Assembly (NCBI GenBank): GCA_965209065.1
Contig: OZ242373.1
Coordinates: forward strand, 310,001 to 374,000
Length of the DNA: 64,000 nt
Reading direction: 5' to 3'
Origin: CBDBUR01 sp965209065
Lineage (GTDB): Bacteria; Pseudomonadota; Alphaproteobacteria; JAPOUT01; G958296285
Each line of letters starts with the position of its first letter. Within the stretch, counting starts at the first letter, position 1. Below, piece by piece: positions 48,234-57,685 of this stretch. The notes under the pieces were generated by a model that saw only the letters and a program-made list of their open reading frames with translations, was not told where the DNA came from and searched no databases. The translations under genes were made by a program, and so were the position numbers.

Positions 48234-50332
48234 TTTTTACCTAAAAGCCTTTTAAGGAAAGAAGGCTTATTCTCAGCTGAAGCAGGCGGTTTATTTCTAT
48301 TCTTTGCCGCTGACTTGTTTTGATGTTTATAGCGCTTTTGTCTTCCCTGTCCCTGTCCTTGTTCTCGTTCTCGTCCCTGTTCTCGTCCCTGTCCCTGTTC
48401 TCGTCCCCGTCCGTGCCGTTGGTTCTTATGCCTTTGTCTTTTATTTTGTGGCTGGTTTTGTGCCCTGTCTTGTGGTGCGGTATAGGCTTCGGGGTCAGGG
48501 GGGGTCATCTGGGTGTAAGCGGTCTCCATATTGACGGCATTTTCGCTATCCTTGTTTTCGCTATTACTCGTGCGGGCGAGCTTTCTCGTTTCCAAAGTCC
48601 AAGGCTTATTGGGATTATTCGTGCCGCCCGCCTCGATGCGTAGCCTGATGCCTTGCTCTTTTTCTATACGCAAGAGTTCGTCCTTGCGCTCGTTGAGAAG
48701 GTAAAGCACCACCGGCCAGTTAAGGCGCAAAATGGTTTCTCGATTTTTACCCGCTTTATTAGCGAAAGCAATTCCCTCGCGTAAAGCGCGCAGAGCGATG
48801 GTCTGCGCCGTTAGCGTTTGCCCGCTGCCGTCGCATTCGGGGCATGGCTCGGTGCGCCTCTCGGATATTTCGGGGCTGAGCCTCTGGCGCGACATCTCCA
48901 GCAAGCCGAAGCTAGAGCTAATGCGGCCGGTTTGAACTTTCGCTCGGTCGGCGCGGACGGCATCGCGCATGCGCCGCTCAACCGCACGGATATTGCCAGA
49001 GCTTTCCATATCAATAAAATCGACAACAATCAGCCCACCCAAATCGCGTAGCTTGGCTTGACGCGCAATTTCATCGGCAGCCTCTAGGTTAGTCTTGAAA
49101 GCCGTGTCCTCTATATTATGCTCGCTGGTTGCCTTGCCCGAATTGACATCAATCGCAACGAGTGCTTCGGTTGGATTAATCACAATATAGCCGCCTGACT
49201 TTAGCTGCACCGTCGGTTGCAACATCTGGTCGAGCAGAGCCTCCACGCCGTGAAAATCGAAAATTGGCTTCGCTTCCTTATATTCCTTTAACAGACAAAG
49301 CTCGGCGGGCATCAGCTGCTCCATATATTGCTTCGCCTTTTGATAGGCAGCCGCGCCCTCCACCTGAATTTCGCCCACATCCTTCTTAACGAAATCGCGT
49401 AGCGAGCGTTGAACGAGATTGCCCTCTTCATAAATCAGCGCAGGCGCTTTTGATTCTAAAGTGAGTTCGCGAATGCTCTCCCATAAGCGCATTAGATATT
49501 CAAAATCACGTTCCAAATCGCCTTTGGGCTGGTTCGCACCTGCCGTGCGCACAATCAGGCTCATTCCTTGTGGCGCTTTAAGGTCATCTATAATAGAGCG
49601 AATTTTATTGCGAATGTCAGAAGGCACTTTACGCGAAATACCACCCGCGCTTTCGCTATTGGGCATTAGCACACAATAGCGTCCGGCTAAAGAAAGAAAG
49701 GTCGTTAGTGCGGCACCTTTATTGCCGCGCTCCTCCTTTACAATCTGCACGAGCAAAACCTGACCGCGCTTGATAACTTCTTGAATGTTATACTTCTTGT
49801 AGATATTATTTTGGCGCGGAGCATCCTCCTGAGGAAAGTCTTCTTGAGGCGTGTCTTCGGAAGTGATGGTCTCAACATTATTACTGGTATCGTTTTTGGT
49901 AGGCGGGGCGGGGGGATTATCTTGTTTATTTAGATTATAGAAATCGCTATCGCCTTGCTGTTCGGGCATCAAGTCTTCAAGGCGATGCGCCGCCCCATTA
50001 CCTGCCGCTCCATTACCTGCTTCAACACTTGTCTCAACACCTGTGGTGGCATTTGAGAAATCCTCATCTGGCGTTTCATCTCGGTCGGCAGTCGGTATCT
50101 GGAAGTAGTCAGGGTGAATTTCGGGAAAAGCAAGAAAGCCATGCCGATTACCCCCATACTCAATGAAAGCAGCTTGAAGAGAAGGCTCTACGCGCGTAAC
50201 GCTCGCGAGATAAATGTTTCCCTTAATTTCATTTTGCGTTTCAGTTTCAAAAGCCTCTATCTTCTGCCCTTGCAGAACGACAAGGCGTGTTTCCTCTTTG
50301 ACGGAGGCGTCTATAAGAAGTTTTTTGGTCAT
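48230..50332 (-). CDS. rne: Ribonuclease E/G family protein (RNase E)
   Basis: A 700-residue endoribonuclease that starts bulk mRNA decay and rRNA/tRNA processing. The N-terminal S1 domain (1-~190) is split by a long acidic insertion (about 85-175) common in Alphaproteobacteria. The catalytic DNase-I-like domain has DFIDMES, and the zinc link is CPECDGSG (around residue 510). The C-terminal region (about 590-700) is a short Arg/Gln/Gly/Lys-rich disordered tail instead of the long degradosome scaffold of E. coli. GGGG lies 6 nt before the ATG at 50332. Confidence 0.93.
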   Translation of the reverse strand: MTKKLLIDASVKEETRLVVLQGQKIEAFETETQNEIKGNIYLASVTRVEPSLQAAFIEYGGNRHGFLAFPEIHPDYFQIPTADRDETPDEDFSNATTGVETSVEAGNGAAGNGAAHRLEDLMPEQQGDSDFYNLNKQDNPPAPPTKNDTSNNVETITSEDTPQEDFPQEDAPRQNNIYKKYNIQEVIKRGQVLLVQIVKEERGNKGAALTTFLSLAGRYCVLMPNSESAGGISRKVPSDIRNKIRSIIDDLKAPQGMSLIVRTAGANQPKGDLERDFEYLMRLWESIRELTLESKAPALIYEEGNLVQRSLRDFVKKDVGEIQVEGAAAYQKAKQYMEQLMPAELCLLKEYKEAKPIFDFHGVEALLDQMLQPTVQLKSGGYIVINPTEALVAIDVNSGKATSEHNIEDTAFKTNLEAADEIARQAKLRDLGGLIVVDFIDMESSGNIRAVERRMRDAVRADRAKVQTGRISSSFGLLEMSRQRLSPEISERRTEPCPECDGSGQTLTAQTIALRALREGIAFANKAGKNRETILRLNWPVVLYLLNERKDELLRIEKEQGIRLRIEAGGTNNPNKPWTLETRKLARTSNSENKDSENAVNMETAYTQMTPPDPEAYTAPQDRAQNQPQNKRQRHKNQRHGRGREQGQGREQGREREQGQGQGRQKRYKHQNKSAAKNRNKPPASAENKPSFLKRLLGKK
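49995..50020. repeat. 15-nt tandem duplication in the rne insertion
   Basis: CCATTACCTGCCGCT (49995-50009) is repeated from 50010 for 11 nt (CCATTACCTGC). It encodes GNGAAGNGAA in the acidic insertion of the S1 domain. Confidence 0.8.
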
Positions 50333-50669
50333 TGTGAACCCCATTGGTATTGTGTTGCGGGGACTGGCACACGCACGGGAACTCTCCCGAGAATTCTTGT
50401 TGTGTTTTCTTTTGCCACCTAGACTCTAAGAAAAGAGGCACTAAAAAAATTGAACGAATAGAAAATTCCTGTTGCATTGATGCTATCCCTGCAAATTTGT
50501 TTCAATCAGACGATGCTCTCACCATAGCGCACGGCGGGAGAGAAAGCAAGCGCAAAAATGAAAAAGGCAGTTTTTAGCCTTCTTTGCCTGCTTTATGGGA
50601 GAAGCGGGGCGCGTCAAGGAATCATTAACCACTTTATGCTTTGATAGAAATGCTTTGTTTGGAGTTCTT
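50333..50669. other. rne/amidase divergent intergenic region with hairpins and a small ORF
   Basis: This is the longest gene-free stretch of the window. Seen on the minus strand, a hairpin CGGGAGAGTTCCCG (50376-50389) lies in the rne leader, plausible for RNase E autoregulation. Further upstream AAGGC/GCCTT (50564-50568 with 50577-50581) forms a minus-strand hairpin followed by TTTCATTTTT, terminator-like. On the plus strand an ATG at 50558 opens a 28-codon frame to 50644 (signal-like MKKAVFSLLCLL), without a good ribosome-binding site. No unambiguous promoter could be fixed for either gene. Confidence 0.5.
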
Positions 50670-51902
50670 ATGCTAACAAAAATTTTATTATTGTTTATTT
50701 CTTTATTTGTATCGGGATTTTTATCGGTGCCCGCCTTATCGCAAGAGCGGCAGTTGTCTTTGCATATTGTAGAGAAAAAAGAGGAGGCGTGGGTGTTGCG
50801 CTTGCACGTTCCTTATATGACGAACTACGGCGTGTTTTTGTTAGAGAAGCCTCAAAGGCTGGTGATAGATATTTTAGACCCGAAATTAAAACCGATAGGC
50901 TGTCGTATTAAGATGGTGGCGATAAAGCGTTGCCGTATGGGTAGGCTCGACGGCAGACGCGCGCGCTTCGTGTTGGATTTGAAAAGAAAAATTCATTTGG
51001 AAAACGCACAGCTCACGCGCGATAAGCGCAAGCACTATTTAGAGGTGCGCTTTTCTATGAAAAACGCCAAGCAAGCAGCTGAAACGGAATTTGTCCAAGC
51101 CATCAAGCCGATAGAGCCAAAGGGTAAAAAGAATGGGAAGTTTATTATTGTTATTGACGCCGGCCATGGCGGCGCGCGTGACACAGGCTCTAGCTACGGC
51201 GGTATGGATGAAAAAGATATAACCTTAAAATATGCGAAAGAGCTACGCGCGGCTTTGGTAAAAGAAAAAAATATAGAAGTGCGTATGACGCGCACCAAAG
51301 ATGACACGATGCTCTTAAAGAAACGTTTGATGCTTGTGCGCGAGCGTCATGCGGATATGCTCATTTCGCTCCACGCCGACTGGAACGCTGACCCGAAAGT
51401 TAAAGGGATTGCCGTCTATTCGCAATCCAAATACGCGAGCGATAAGTATATGCAACGCTTCTTACAAAATGAGCGACCCCAAATCATTCAAGGCGGAGAC
51501 TGGAAGAAAGCCATGCCAAGCGCTTATGGCATTTTGTTTGACATCACCCAGCGCGACACCTTAAACAAATCTATTGTGCTTAGTCGCGCTTTGCTTGAAG
51601 AGATGAGGCTCTATTCGCCGGTGCTTGACCAGCCGCACCGCTTTGCCGACTTCCACCTGCTGTCCGCACCCGACCTGCCCGCGGTGCTTATTGAGATGGG
51701 CTTCTTGTCGAACAGGGGGGACAGAAAAAAATTAACGTCTAAAAAATGGCGGCGCGGGCTCTCGCGGCGCATTGTCAGGGCGGTTAAAACCTACCGCATC
51801 CGCTTGCAGCAAGTAGAAAAGGTCAATTATCAAAAAAAGAATGGCAAAAAGAGTGACAAAACGCAAAAACAAGCTTATAATAGCCTAAACCCAAAACAAT
51901 AG
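50670..51902 (+). CDS. amiC: N-acetylmuramoyl-L-alanine amidase (AmiC-like)
   Basis: A 410-residue exported cell-wall amidase: signal peptide (about 4-26), an AMIN localisation domain (about 28-140) and an Amidase_3 catalytic domain (about 160-385) with zinc motifs DAGHGG and SLHADWN and the conserved AVLIEMGFLSN. It cleaves septal peptidoglycan between MurNAc and L-Ala. The ATG at 50670 has GGAG 5 nt upstream. A lysine-rich tail follows. It is transcribed divergently from rne and followed by PBP1A. Confidence 0.92.
   Translation: MLTKILLLFISLFVSGFLSVPALSQERQLSLHIVEKKEEAWVLRLHVPYMTNYGVFLLEKPQRLVIDILDPKLKPIGCRIKMVAIKRCRMGRLDGRRARFVLDLKRKIHLENAQLTRDKRKHYLEVRFSMKNAKQAAETEFVQAIKPIEPKGKKNGKFIIVIDAGHGGARDTGSSYGGMDEKDITLKYAKELRAALVKEKNIEVRMTRTKDDTMLLKKRLMLVRERHADMLISLHADWNADPKVKGIAVYSQSKYASDKYMQRFLQNERPQIIQGGDWKKAMPSAYGILFDITQRDTLNKSIVLSRALLEEMRLYSPVLDQPHRFADFHLLSAPDLPAVLIEMGFLSNRGDRKKLTSKKWRRGLSRRIVRAVKTYRIRLQQVEKVNYQKKNGKKSDKTQKQAYNSLNPKQ
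51853..51881 (+). promoter_or_regulatory. Promoter of the PBP1A gene inside the amidase 3' end
   Basis: GTGACA (51853-51858), a 17-nt spacer and perfect TATAAT (51876-51881). It lies over the lysine-rich tail of the amidase, about 75 nt before the PBP1A ATG. Confidence 0.65.
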
Positions 51903-51959
51903 GAGTCTTTCGAGTTTTAGAACTTCGCTCGGCTAATAAACGTGTTGAGATTAGAAAAA

Positions 51960-54482
51960 ATGAATAGATTTTTTTGGCGCTTGCGCTATCAGCCACGACA
52001 AACGATGTTGTCTATTTTAGGTGTGTTCGGTATGTTCGGCACGGTTTTTGGATTGCTCGCGGGGTTAGCCCTTTTGGGAATCGTCTGGCGAATGAATACC
52101 GACCTGCCGAGCTACGAACATCTCGCGAATTATCAGCCTTCGGTGATGACTCGCATTTACGCTTCTGACGGCACGCTGCTCGGCGAGTATGCGAAAGAGC
52201 AGAGATTGTTCGTGCCTTATCAAGAAGTCCCGCCGCAGCTTATCAACGCGCTGGTTTCCGCTGAGGATAAATCCTATTGGACGCACCCCGGCATTGATGT
52301 GCAAGGCATCGCGCGCGCCGCCGTGATGAATGTCCCGCGCGCTTTCAAGGGGCAGAGACTCGCCGGCGGCTCGACGATTACACAGCAGGTCGCGCGTAAT
52401 TTTCTCCTAACGCAAAAAGTCAAGCTGGAGCGCAAAATCAAAGAGGCACTCCTCGCTTTACGTATCGAGCGCGTCTTGTCTAAAGAAAAAATAATGGAGC
52501 TTTATGTTAATCAAATTTATCTAGGGCTTGCGACCTATGGCGTTGCGGCGGCGGCTTTGCGCTATTTCGGCAAGGCGCTGAATGAATTGACGCTCGCGGA
52601 GATGGCTTATATCGCCGCCTTGCCTAAAGGACCGAACAACTACCACCCGGTCTATAGAAAAGAAGAGGCTATCGCTAGACGCAACTGGGTGCTCGGTAGA
52701 ATGCACGAAGAAGGATATATTAACGACGAACAACGCCGTGTTGCTGTCGCGCAAAACATTTACCCGCCGTCGCCGAAAAAAACGACAGATAAACGCTGGT
52801 CTTACTTCACCGAAGATGTGCGCCGCTCGCTTAAAAAGCTTTTCGGCGACAAGCCTCTTTACAGCGGCGGGCTAACCGTGCGCGCCACGTTAGACACGCA
52901 AATGCAACGCGCCGCTTATAACGCCTTGCGTAACGGCTTGTCCGCTTACGACAGAAGACACGGCTTTAGAGGTCCGATTAGAAAATTACCGCCGGCATCA
53001 CACTGGCCGACAATTCTATCTAAAATGAATCCGCCGATTGATATTGACCCATGGCGTTTAGCGGTTGTTTTACAAGTCAGCAAGAAAGGCGTCAAAATTG
53101 GTTTGCGACCCTCTAGAGGAAAAAAACCTAAGGGGCTAGGCAGTTTGCTAAAAACGCAAGTCGGTTTTATTCCGCTAAGCGAAATGAAATGGGCGCGCGA
53201 GCAATATGCCGATAATAGCTTAGGTCCGCGTGTGCGCCACCCCAAACAAGTTTTAGAAAAAGGCGATATCATTTATGTCGAGCCTTTGCTAAATCGTCCC
53301 AAGTCTATCAAGCCGAGTGAGCTAAAAGGCGTTAGCTTGTATAGCTTGCGTCAATTACCTCAAGTGAATGGTGGCATCGCGGTGCTAGACCCGCACACCG
53401 GCAAGGTGCTGGCGATGACCGGCGGCTTTAGCTTCGCGATGAGCGAGTTTAATCGCACCACGCAGGCGTGGCGTCAGCCGGGCTCGGCGATTAAGCCTTT
53501 TGTTTATGCCGCCGCTTTGGATAGCGGCTTCACGCCGGTGTCTAAAGTGATGGACGCGCCCTTCGTGGGAGCAAGAGGCGAAAACTTCTTGTGGAAGCCC
53601 GAAAACTATAGCGATAGTTTTGGCGGACCGACCTTGCTACGCAAAGGGCTGGAGCTTTCGCGCAACTTGATGACCGTCCATCTCACCAACGAGATAGGGC
53701 TCGGCAAGGTGATGGACTACACCAAACGCTTCGGCGTGGCTACCGATATTCGCCCTGAACTTTCGCTCGCACTCGGCGCGGAGGAGACGACCCTGCTAAG
53801 ACTCACTGCCGCTTACGCTATGTTCGCCAATGGCGGCAGGCATATCAAACCCTATGCCATAGAGAGAATCCAAAATAGATTAGGACACACAATCTATCGC
53901 CACGATAAACGGCAGTGCAGAGGGTGCGTGGTTCAAGACGGATGGCGCGGAGAAGACTCACCTGAGTTGTCTGATACGCGTTCGCAAGTTATTTCGCAAC
54001 AAACCATTTATCAAATTATTTCTATGCTACAAGGCGTTGTTAGACGCGGCACGGGTGTGCTTGCGCGTGTGCGCGGCATTACTATCGCTGGTAAAACCGG
54101 CACCACCAATAAAGAGCGTGACGCTTGGTTTGTCGGCTTTTCGCCTGATTTGGTTGTTGGGGTTTATGTCGGCTTTGATAGCCCTCAGCCGATGGGAAAA
54201 AAAGAAACCGGCGGAAAAGTTGCCGCACCTATCTTTAGAGACTTTATGCAACAAGTGAAACCCATGCTCGGTAAGGCGAAGCCCTTTCCCACGCCGCCGG
54301 GCATTACGCTCGTGCGCATTAACAGAGAAACCGGCAAACCCGCAAGCAATAAGGATAAAGACACGATATGGGAAGCTTTCAAAACAGGCACGGAGCCGGG
54401 CAATAGGAATCAAAGAATTGGCAGACAAGACCCCATTAGCGATGAACGCGATGACTTTAGCGGCACAGGAGGGCTTTATTAA
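51960..54482 (+). CDS. mrcA: Penicillin-binding protein 1A
   Basis: An 840-residue bifunctional glycosyltransferase/transpeptidase. One membrane helix (about 18-45) precedes the GT51 domain with EDKSYWTHPG (catalytic Glu) and GGSTITQQ, then an OB-type insertion and the transpeptidase with SAIK in RQPGSAIKPF (nucleophile serine), SRN and KTGTTN. It polymerises and crosslinks peptidoglycan. An in-frame GTG at 51942 is an alternative start. The gene ends one codon before prfB. Confidence 0.95.
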   Translation: MNRFFWRLRYQPRQTMLSILGVFGMFGTVFGLLAGLALLGIVWRMNTDLPSYEHLANYQPSVMTRIYASDGTLLGEYAKEQRLFVPYQEVPPQLINALVSAEDKSYWTHPGIDVQGIARAAVMNVPRAFKGQRLAGGSTITQQVARNFLLTQKVKLERKIKEALLALRIERVLSKEKIMELYVNQIYLGLATYGVAAAALRYFGKALNELTLAEMAYIAALPKGPNNYHPVYRKEEAIARRNWVLGRMHEEGYINDEQRRVAVAQNIYPPSPKKTTDKRWSYFTEDVRRSLKKLFGDKPLYSGGLTVRATLDTQMQRAAYNALRNGLSAYDRRHGFRGPIRKLPPASHWPTILSKMNPPIDIDPWRLAVVLQVSKKGVKIGLRPSRGKKPKGLGSLLKTQVGFIPLSEMKWAREQYADNSLGPRVRHPKQVLEKGDIIYVEPLLNRPKSIKPSELKGVSLYSLRQLPQVNGGIAVLDPHTGKVLAMTGGFSFAMSEFNRTTQAWRQPGSAIKPFVYAAALDSGFTPVSKVMDAPFVGARGENFLWKPENYSDSFGGPTLLRKGLELSRNLMTVHLTNEIGLGKVMDYTKRFGVATDIRPELSLALGAEETTLLRLTAAYAMFANGGRHIKPYAIERIQNRLGHTIYRHDKRQCRGCVVQDGWRGEDSPELSDTRSQVISQQTIYQIISMLQGVVRRGTGVLARVRGITIAGKTGTTNKERDAWFVGFSPDLVVGVYVGFDSPQPMGKKETGGKVAAPIFRDFMQQVKPMLGKAKPFPTPPGITLVRINRETGKPASNKDKDTIWEAFKTGTEPGNRNQRIGRQDPISDERDDFSGTGGLY

Positions 54483-55590
54483 ATGGAGAATAAAACCGCA
54501 AATGAGCAGTTAGCAGAAATAAAAAGCATCGCCGCGATGCTTCGGGGGCGTCTTTGACGCCACGGGCATCGTTCATCAATTAGCAGAGCTAACGCAAGCA
54601 GCGCAAAAGCCAAATCTGTGGGACGACACGGAGCAAGCGAAGCAAGTTCTACAGCAGCAAGCAAAATTAAAACAGCAGGTTGATGAAGTAAAAAATTTGG
54701 AGCAAGGCTTCCAAGATATTGCAGAGCTTTTAGCCCTCGCGCAAAGTGAAAAGGATTCCGCGCTAGAGCAAGAAAGTTTAACCGCGCTCCAAACGCTTTA
54801 CGCGCAATCGCAAGAGCTAAAGTGGCAAGCCTATTTCACTAACCCTTTAGATGGCAATGATTGCTTTTTGGAAATTCACCCGGGCGCGGGCGGCACAGAA
54901 AGTCAAGATTGGGCTGAGATGTTGTTGCGTATGTATCACCGCTGGGCGCGCGCGCGCAACTACACCGTTGAAACAATAGAGGAAATGCCAGCCGAAGAAG
55001 CGGGCATAAAGTCAGCGACCATAAAAATTTGCGGCTTGTATGCTTATGGGTGGTTGAAGGCGGAGGCGGGGGTTCATCGGTTGGTGCGCATTTCGCCTTT
55101 TGATTCTAACCAGCGCCGCCACACAAGCTTTGCCAGCGTTGGCATTTATCCGGTGATTGACGATAAAATTGAAATTGAAATTGATGAAGCCGATGTTCGT
55201 GTTGATACGTATCGTGCGCGCGGTGCGGGCGGACAGCATGTCAATACGACCGATAGCGCGGTGCGCCTCACGCACCAGCCGAGCGGCATTGCGGTTCAAT
55301 GTCAAAATGAACGCTCGCAGCATAAAAATCGTAGGACGGCTTGGAATATGTTGCGCGCGCGCCTCTATGAACTAGAGCTGCTCCGCCGCCAAGACGAAAA
55401 GCAAGCCAGCCAAGCCGAACGCGGTGAAATAGGGTGGGGCAATCAAATTCGGTCTTATGTTTTACAGCCCTATCAGCTTGTGAAGGACTTGCGGACTCAA
55501 ATCCAAAACGGCAACCCGCAAAAAGTGCTAGATGGAGAGCTAGACGAATTTCTCGCTGCCGCTTTAGCCCCCGCTAAACCCCGCGCTTAA
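54483..55590 (+). CDS. prfB: Peptide chain release factor 2 with programmed +1 frameshift
   Basis: RF2, 368 residues after frameshifting; it recognises UAA/UGA. ATG 54483 opens 24 codons ending CTT (54552-54554) followed by in-frame TGA (54555-54557). CGGGGGC lies 3 nt before CTT, the classic internal Shine-Dalgarno of RF2 autoregulation. Skipping T54555 continues at GAC 54556 to the stop at 55590. The product has SPFDSNQRR (anticodon-like loop SPF) and GGQ in RGAGGQHVN. It begins directly after the PBP1A stop codon. Confidence 0.95.
54543..54558 (+). promoter_or_regulatory. RF2 programmed +1 frameshift site
   Basis: The slippery CTT TGA C (54552-54558) and the upstream purine-rich CGGGGGC (54543-54549) form the standard autoregulatory signal. 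Low RF2 raises frameshifting, high RF2 terminates at TGA after 24 residues. The arrangement matches the E. coli signal closely. Confidence 0.93.
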
Positions 55591-55598
55591 CCTCGCAT

Positions 55599-56015
55599 TT
55601 AACGTAAAGAATTTACCCGCGCGGAGGAAGGATGAGCAAAAACATTGTCTTTCGTGTCGCCTTCGGCATTTTTTTCTTCGCTGATGTGCTGGCACGTGCC
55701 GTTGATAGAAGCGCCGGTCTCAATGGTGATGTGATGATGAAGGACATCACCTTCAATGCGGCTACCGCGCGACATATAAATTTCGTTCGTATGCACATTG
55801 CCGATAATCTCGCCATGGTGTTCTATCATTTCCGCTGTGATGTTGCCTTTGACGGATGCGTTCTTATGAACTTTTAGTGTGCTTGCGTGAATATCGCCAA
55901 TCACATCGCCATCCACTTGAACTTCGCCAGAAGAAATAATATCGCCACTGAATTGTGAATCCTCACCGATAATTGTCGGGAGTCTATTTTTTTTATTGCG
56001 ATGCTTCGAAAACAT
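55599..56015 (-). CDS. Bactofilin
   Basis: A 138-residue bactofilin, a polymerising beta-helix scaffold. The core (about 15-115) has repeating strands of the form GDVIGDIHAS, GNITAEMI, GNVHTNEIYM and GDVLHHHITIE, with short polar ends. Bactofilins recruit peptidoglycan enzymes; the neighbouring M23 peptidase fits this pairing seen in other bacteria. The ATG at 56015 has AGGA upstream and overlaps the M23 gene. The prfB gene converges 8 nt away. Confidence 0.92.
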   Translation of the reverse strand: MFSKHRNKKNRLPTIIGEDSQFSGDIISSGEVQVDGDVIGDIHASTLKVHKNASVKGNITAEMIEHHGEIIGNVHTNEIYMSRGSRIEGDVLHHHITIETGASINGTCQHISEEKNAEGDTKDNVFAHPSSARVNSLR

Positions 56016-57573
56016 TTTTTCCTGCTTCGATGAATTTCCAAGGGTCATAGGGTTTATCGTTAAATAAAATTTCGTAGTGTAAGTGTTCGCCTGTGCTACG
56101 GCCGGTATTTCCCATTAAGCCGACACGTTGTTTAAACTTCACTTTTTGCCCTTTATGCACCGATATTTTTTTCAAATGACCATAGCGCGTCTTGACGCCA
56201 AAGCCGTGATCTATCTCTACCATTTTGCCATAGCCACGCGCGACACCAGCAAAAGCAACTTTACCGGGCAAGGTTGCTTGCACGCGGTCGTTCTTGCCGG
56301 CAATATCCACGCCCGTGTGAAAAGCCCATTCGCGTGTAAAGGGGTCAATGCGCGGACCGAAAGGACTCGTAATATAATAAACCGGCATCGGTTGCGCCAA
56401 AGGCAAATAGATAATTGCTCTATCTAGGTTTGTTAAACTTTGGATATGCGCGTGTAATTGATTAATTTGCTCGCGCGCTTGCATAGATATTTTATAAGGA
56501 TTGTTGCCAGTTTGCGGCACGGTGAGTAAGAGGGGGAGTGTTCCTGCCTTATCGGTTTTGTCTGTTGCGCGTGTGCGTGTTGCTTGCGTGCGTGGGGCAG
56601 CGATGGTTACAAAAGGACCTCCTATAGGTGCGTTTTCTTGTTCGGGGATAGAGCCGCTAAACTGGTTAAACTTATTCGTGTTTTGCCGTGCGCGTGCCAC
56701 ACGCTCGCGTGCCACACGTTCGGCAAACAAATCAGCTTTCACAGCTTCGGTTTGGGCGAAAGCTCGGTGGTAGCCTTTTAGGCGCACCGCGATTGTCTCT
56801 TCAATATGGTCTAAGATGGCTCTTTGTTCTCTGTCTAGAGCAACAACCTGGCGCACAATTTTATCGATAGGCTTGTTGCCGGTCATTATCTTATTGACAT
56901 TGGCATCTTGGTGGAAGGGGAGCTTAATCGCAGGAAAGTGCTGGTAGCTAGGACCCGCAGGACGAGAGCTCAATATAACATCATCATGAGAACGCAACGG
57001 CTTCATGCTTCCTTGCTTGCGACTTTTATTTTCTTTTGCTTTTATTTTTTTTTCGATGCGGTTGCGCCTTTTTACTTTCTTACCTATATGCTTCTGCATA
57101 CCAATTAAATTGGTTAAGTGATTATGTCGTTTAATGAGCTCGTCCGATATTTTAGAAAACTCTTTCTCCGTGAGAAATATCCTCAAGTTTAGCTCTTCAT
57201 ATTCTTTTTGCAGATTGCTTATTTTGGTTTCATAAGCATTATGGGTTTCAGCTAAGCGCTCTTGCATAATTTTGTTGGAGCTCTTGCCGAGCAACACGCC
57301 GCTCGTAGAGTAAGCGAGCCAGAAGACAAGCCCCAAACCGACAAGGGCAAGTTGAATTTGCATACCCTTCTCAAACACGATGCGCTTGGTGCCGCTTGCG
57401 TTGCGGATAAACAGCTCGCGGCGCACAAAGACTTTACGCCAAACGCCAATCATAGAGGAGAAGAGACCAAGTAGCCTAGAAAATAGACCCTGTTTCGAAT
57501 GTTTTGCTTTCTGGGCGATAGCGATATCTCCCTCTGCTAGGTGAGGTTTGCCAAAGATGAGTTCTAGACTCAT
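55993..57573 (-). CDS. M23 family peptidoglycan endopeptidase, membrane-anchored
   Basis: A 526-residue protein: a basic cytoplasmic N terminus, one membrane helix (about 73-92), a coiled coil (about 104-165), a low-complexity middle (about 285-370) and a C-terminal LytM/M23 domain (about 415-510) with HTGVDIA and HLHYE zinc motifs. It would cut peptide crosslinks, probably with the adjacent bactofilin as scaffold. GGGGG lies 5 nt before the ATG. The middle contains a 15-nt duplication (56691-56720). Confidence 0.9.
   Translation of the reverse strand: MSLELIFGKPHLAEGDIAIAQKAKHSKQGLFSRLLGLFSSMIGVWRKVFVRRELFIRNASGTKRIVFEKGMQIQLALVGLGLVFWLAYSTSGVLLGKSSNKIMQERLAETHNAYETKISNLQKEYEELNLRIFLTEKEFSKISDELIKRHNHLTNLIGMQKHIGKKVKRRNRIEKKIKAKENKSRKQGSMKPLRSHDDVILSSRPAGPSYQHFPAIKLPFHQDANVNKIMTGNKPIDKIVRQVVALDREQRAILDHIEETIAVRLKGYHRAFAQTEAVKADLFAERVARERVARARQNTNKFNQFSGSIPEQENAPIGGPFVTIAAPRTQATRTRATDKTDKAGTLPLLLTVPQTGNNPYKISMQAREQINQLHAHIQSLTNLDRAIIYLPLAQPMPVYYITSPFGPRIDPFTREWAFHTGVDIAGKNDRVQATLPGKVAFAGVARGYGKMVEIDHGFGVKTRYGHLKKISVHKGQKVKFKQRVGLMGNTGRSTGEHLHYEILFNDKPYDPWKFIEAGKNVFEASQ
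56691..56720. repeat. 15-nt tandem duplication in the M23 gene
   Basis: CGCGTGCCACACGCT (56691-56705) is followed by CGCGTGCCACACGTT (56706-56720), one base different. It encodes RVARERVAR in the coiled-coil/low-complexity middle. Confidence 0.85.
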
Positions 57574-57685
57574 ATTACCCCCTATTGGTTTATATTTGGT
57601 ATATAAAATAAAATGACCCCATCATCTACTCGATGCCATTTGCTTACATCATTTGGACTCAAGTAAACTATAGGGATTCTATAAT

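Noticed and set aside
48304..48643. Plus-strand ORFs rich in Leu/Val/Pro over the rne 3' end
   Set aside because: They are antisense translations of the Arg/Gln/Gly-repeat tail of RNase E.
50558..50644. 28-codon secreted peptide gene
   Set aside because: Lacks a ribosome-binding site and coincides with a hairpin; kept only as a note in the intergenic entry.
54697..55590. Complete RF2 starting at TTG 54697
   Set aside because: The conserved N-terminal part lies upstream in the same frame back to 54556, joined to ATG 54483 by the programmed frameshift.
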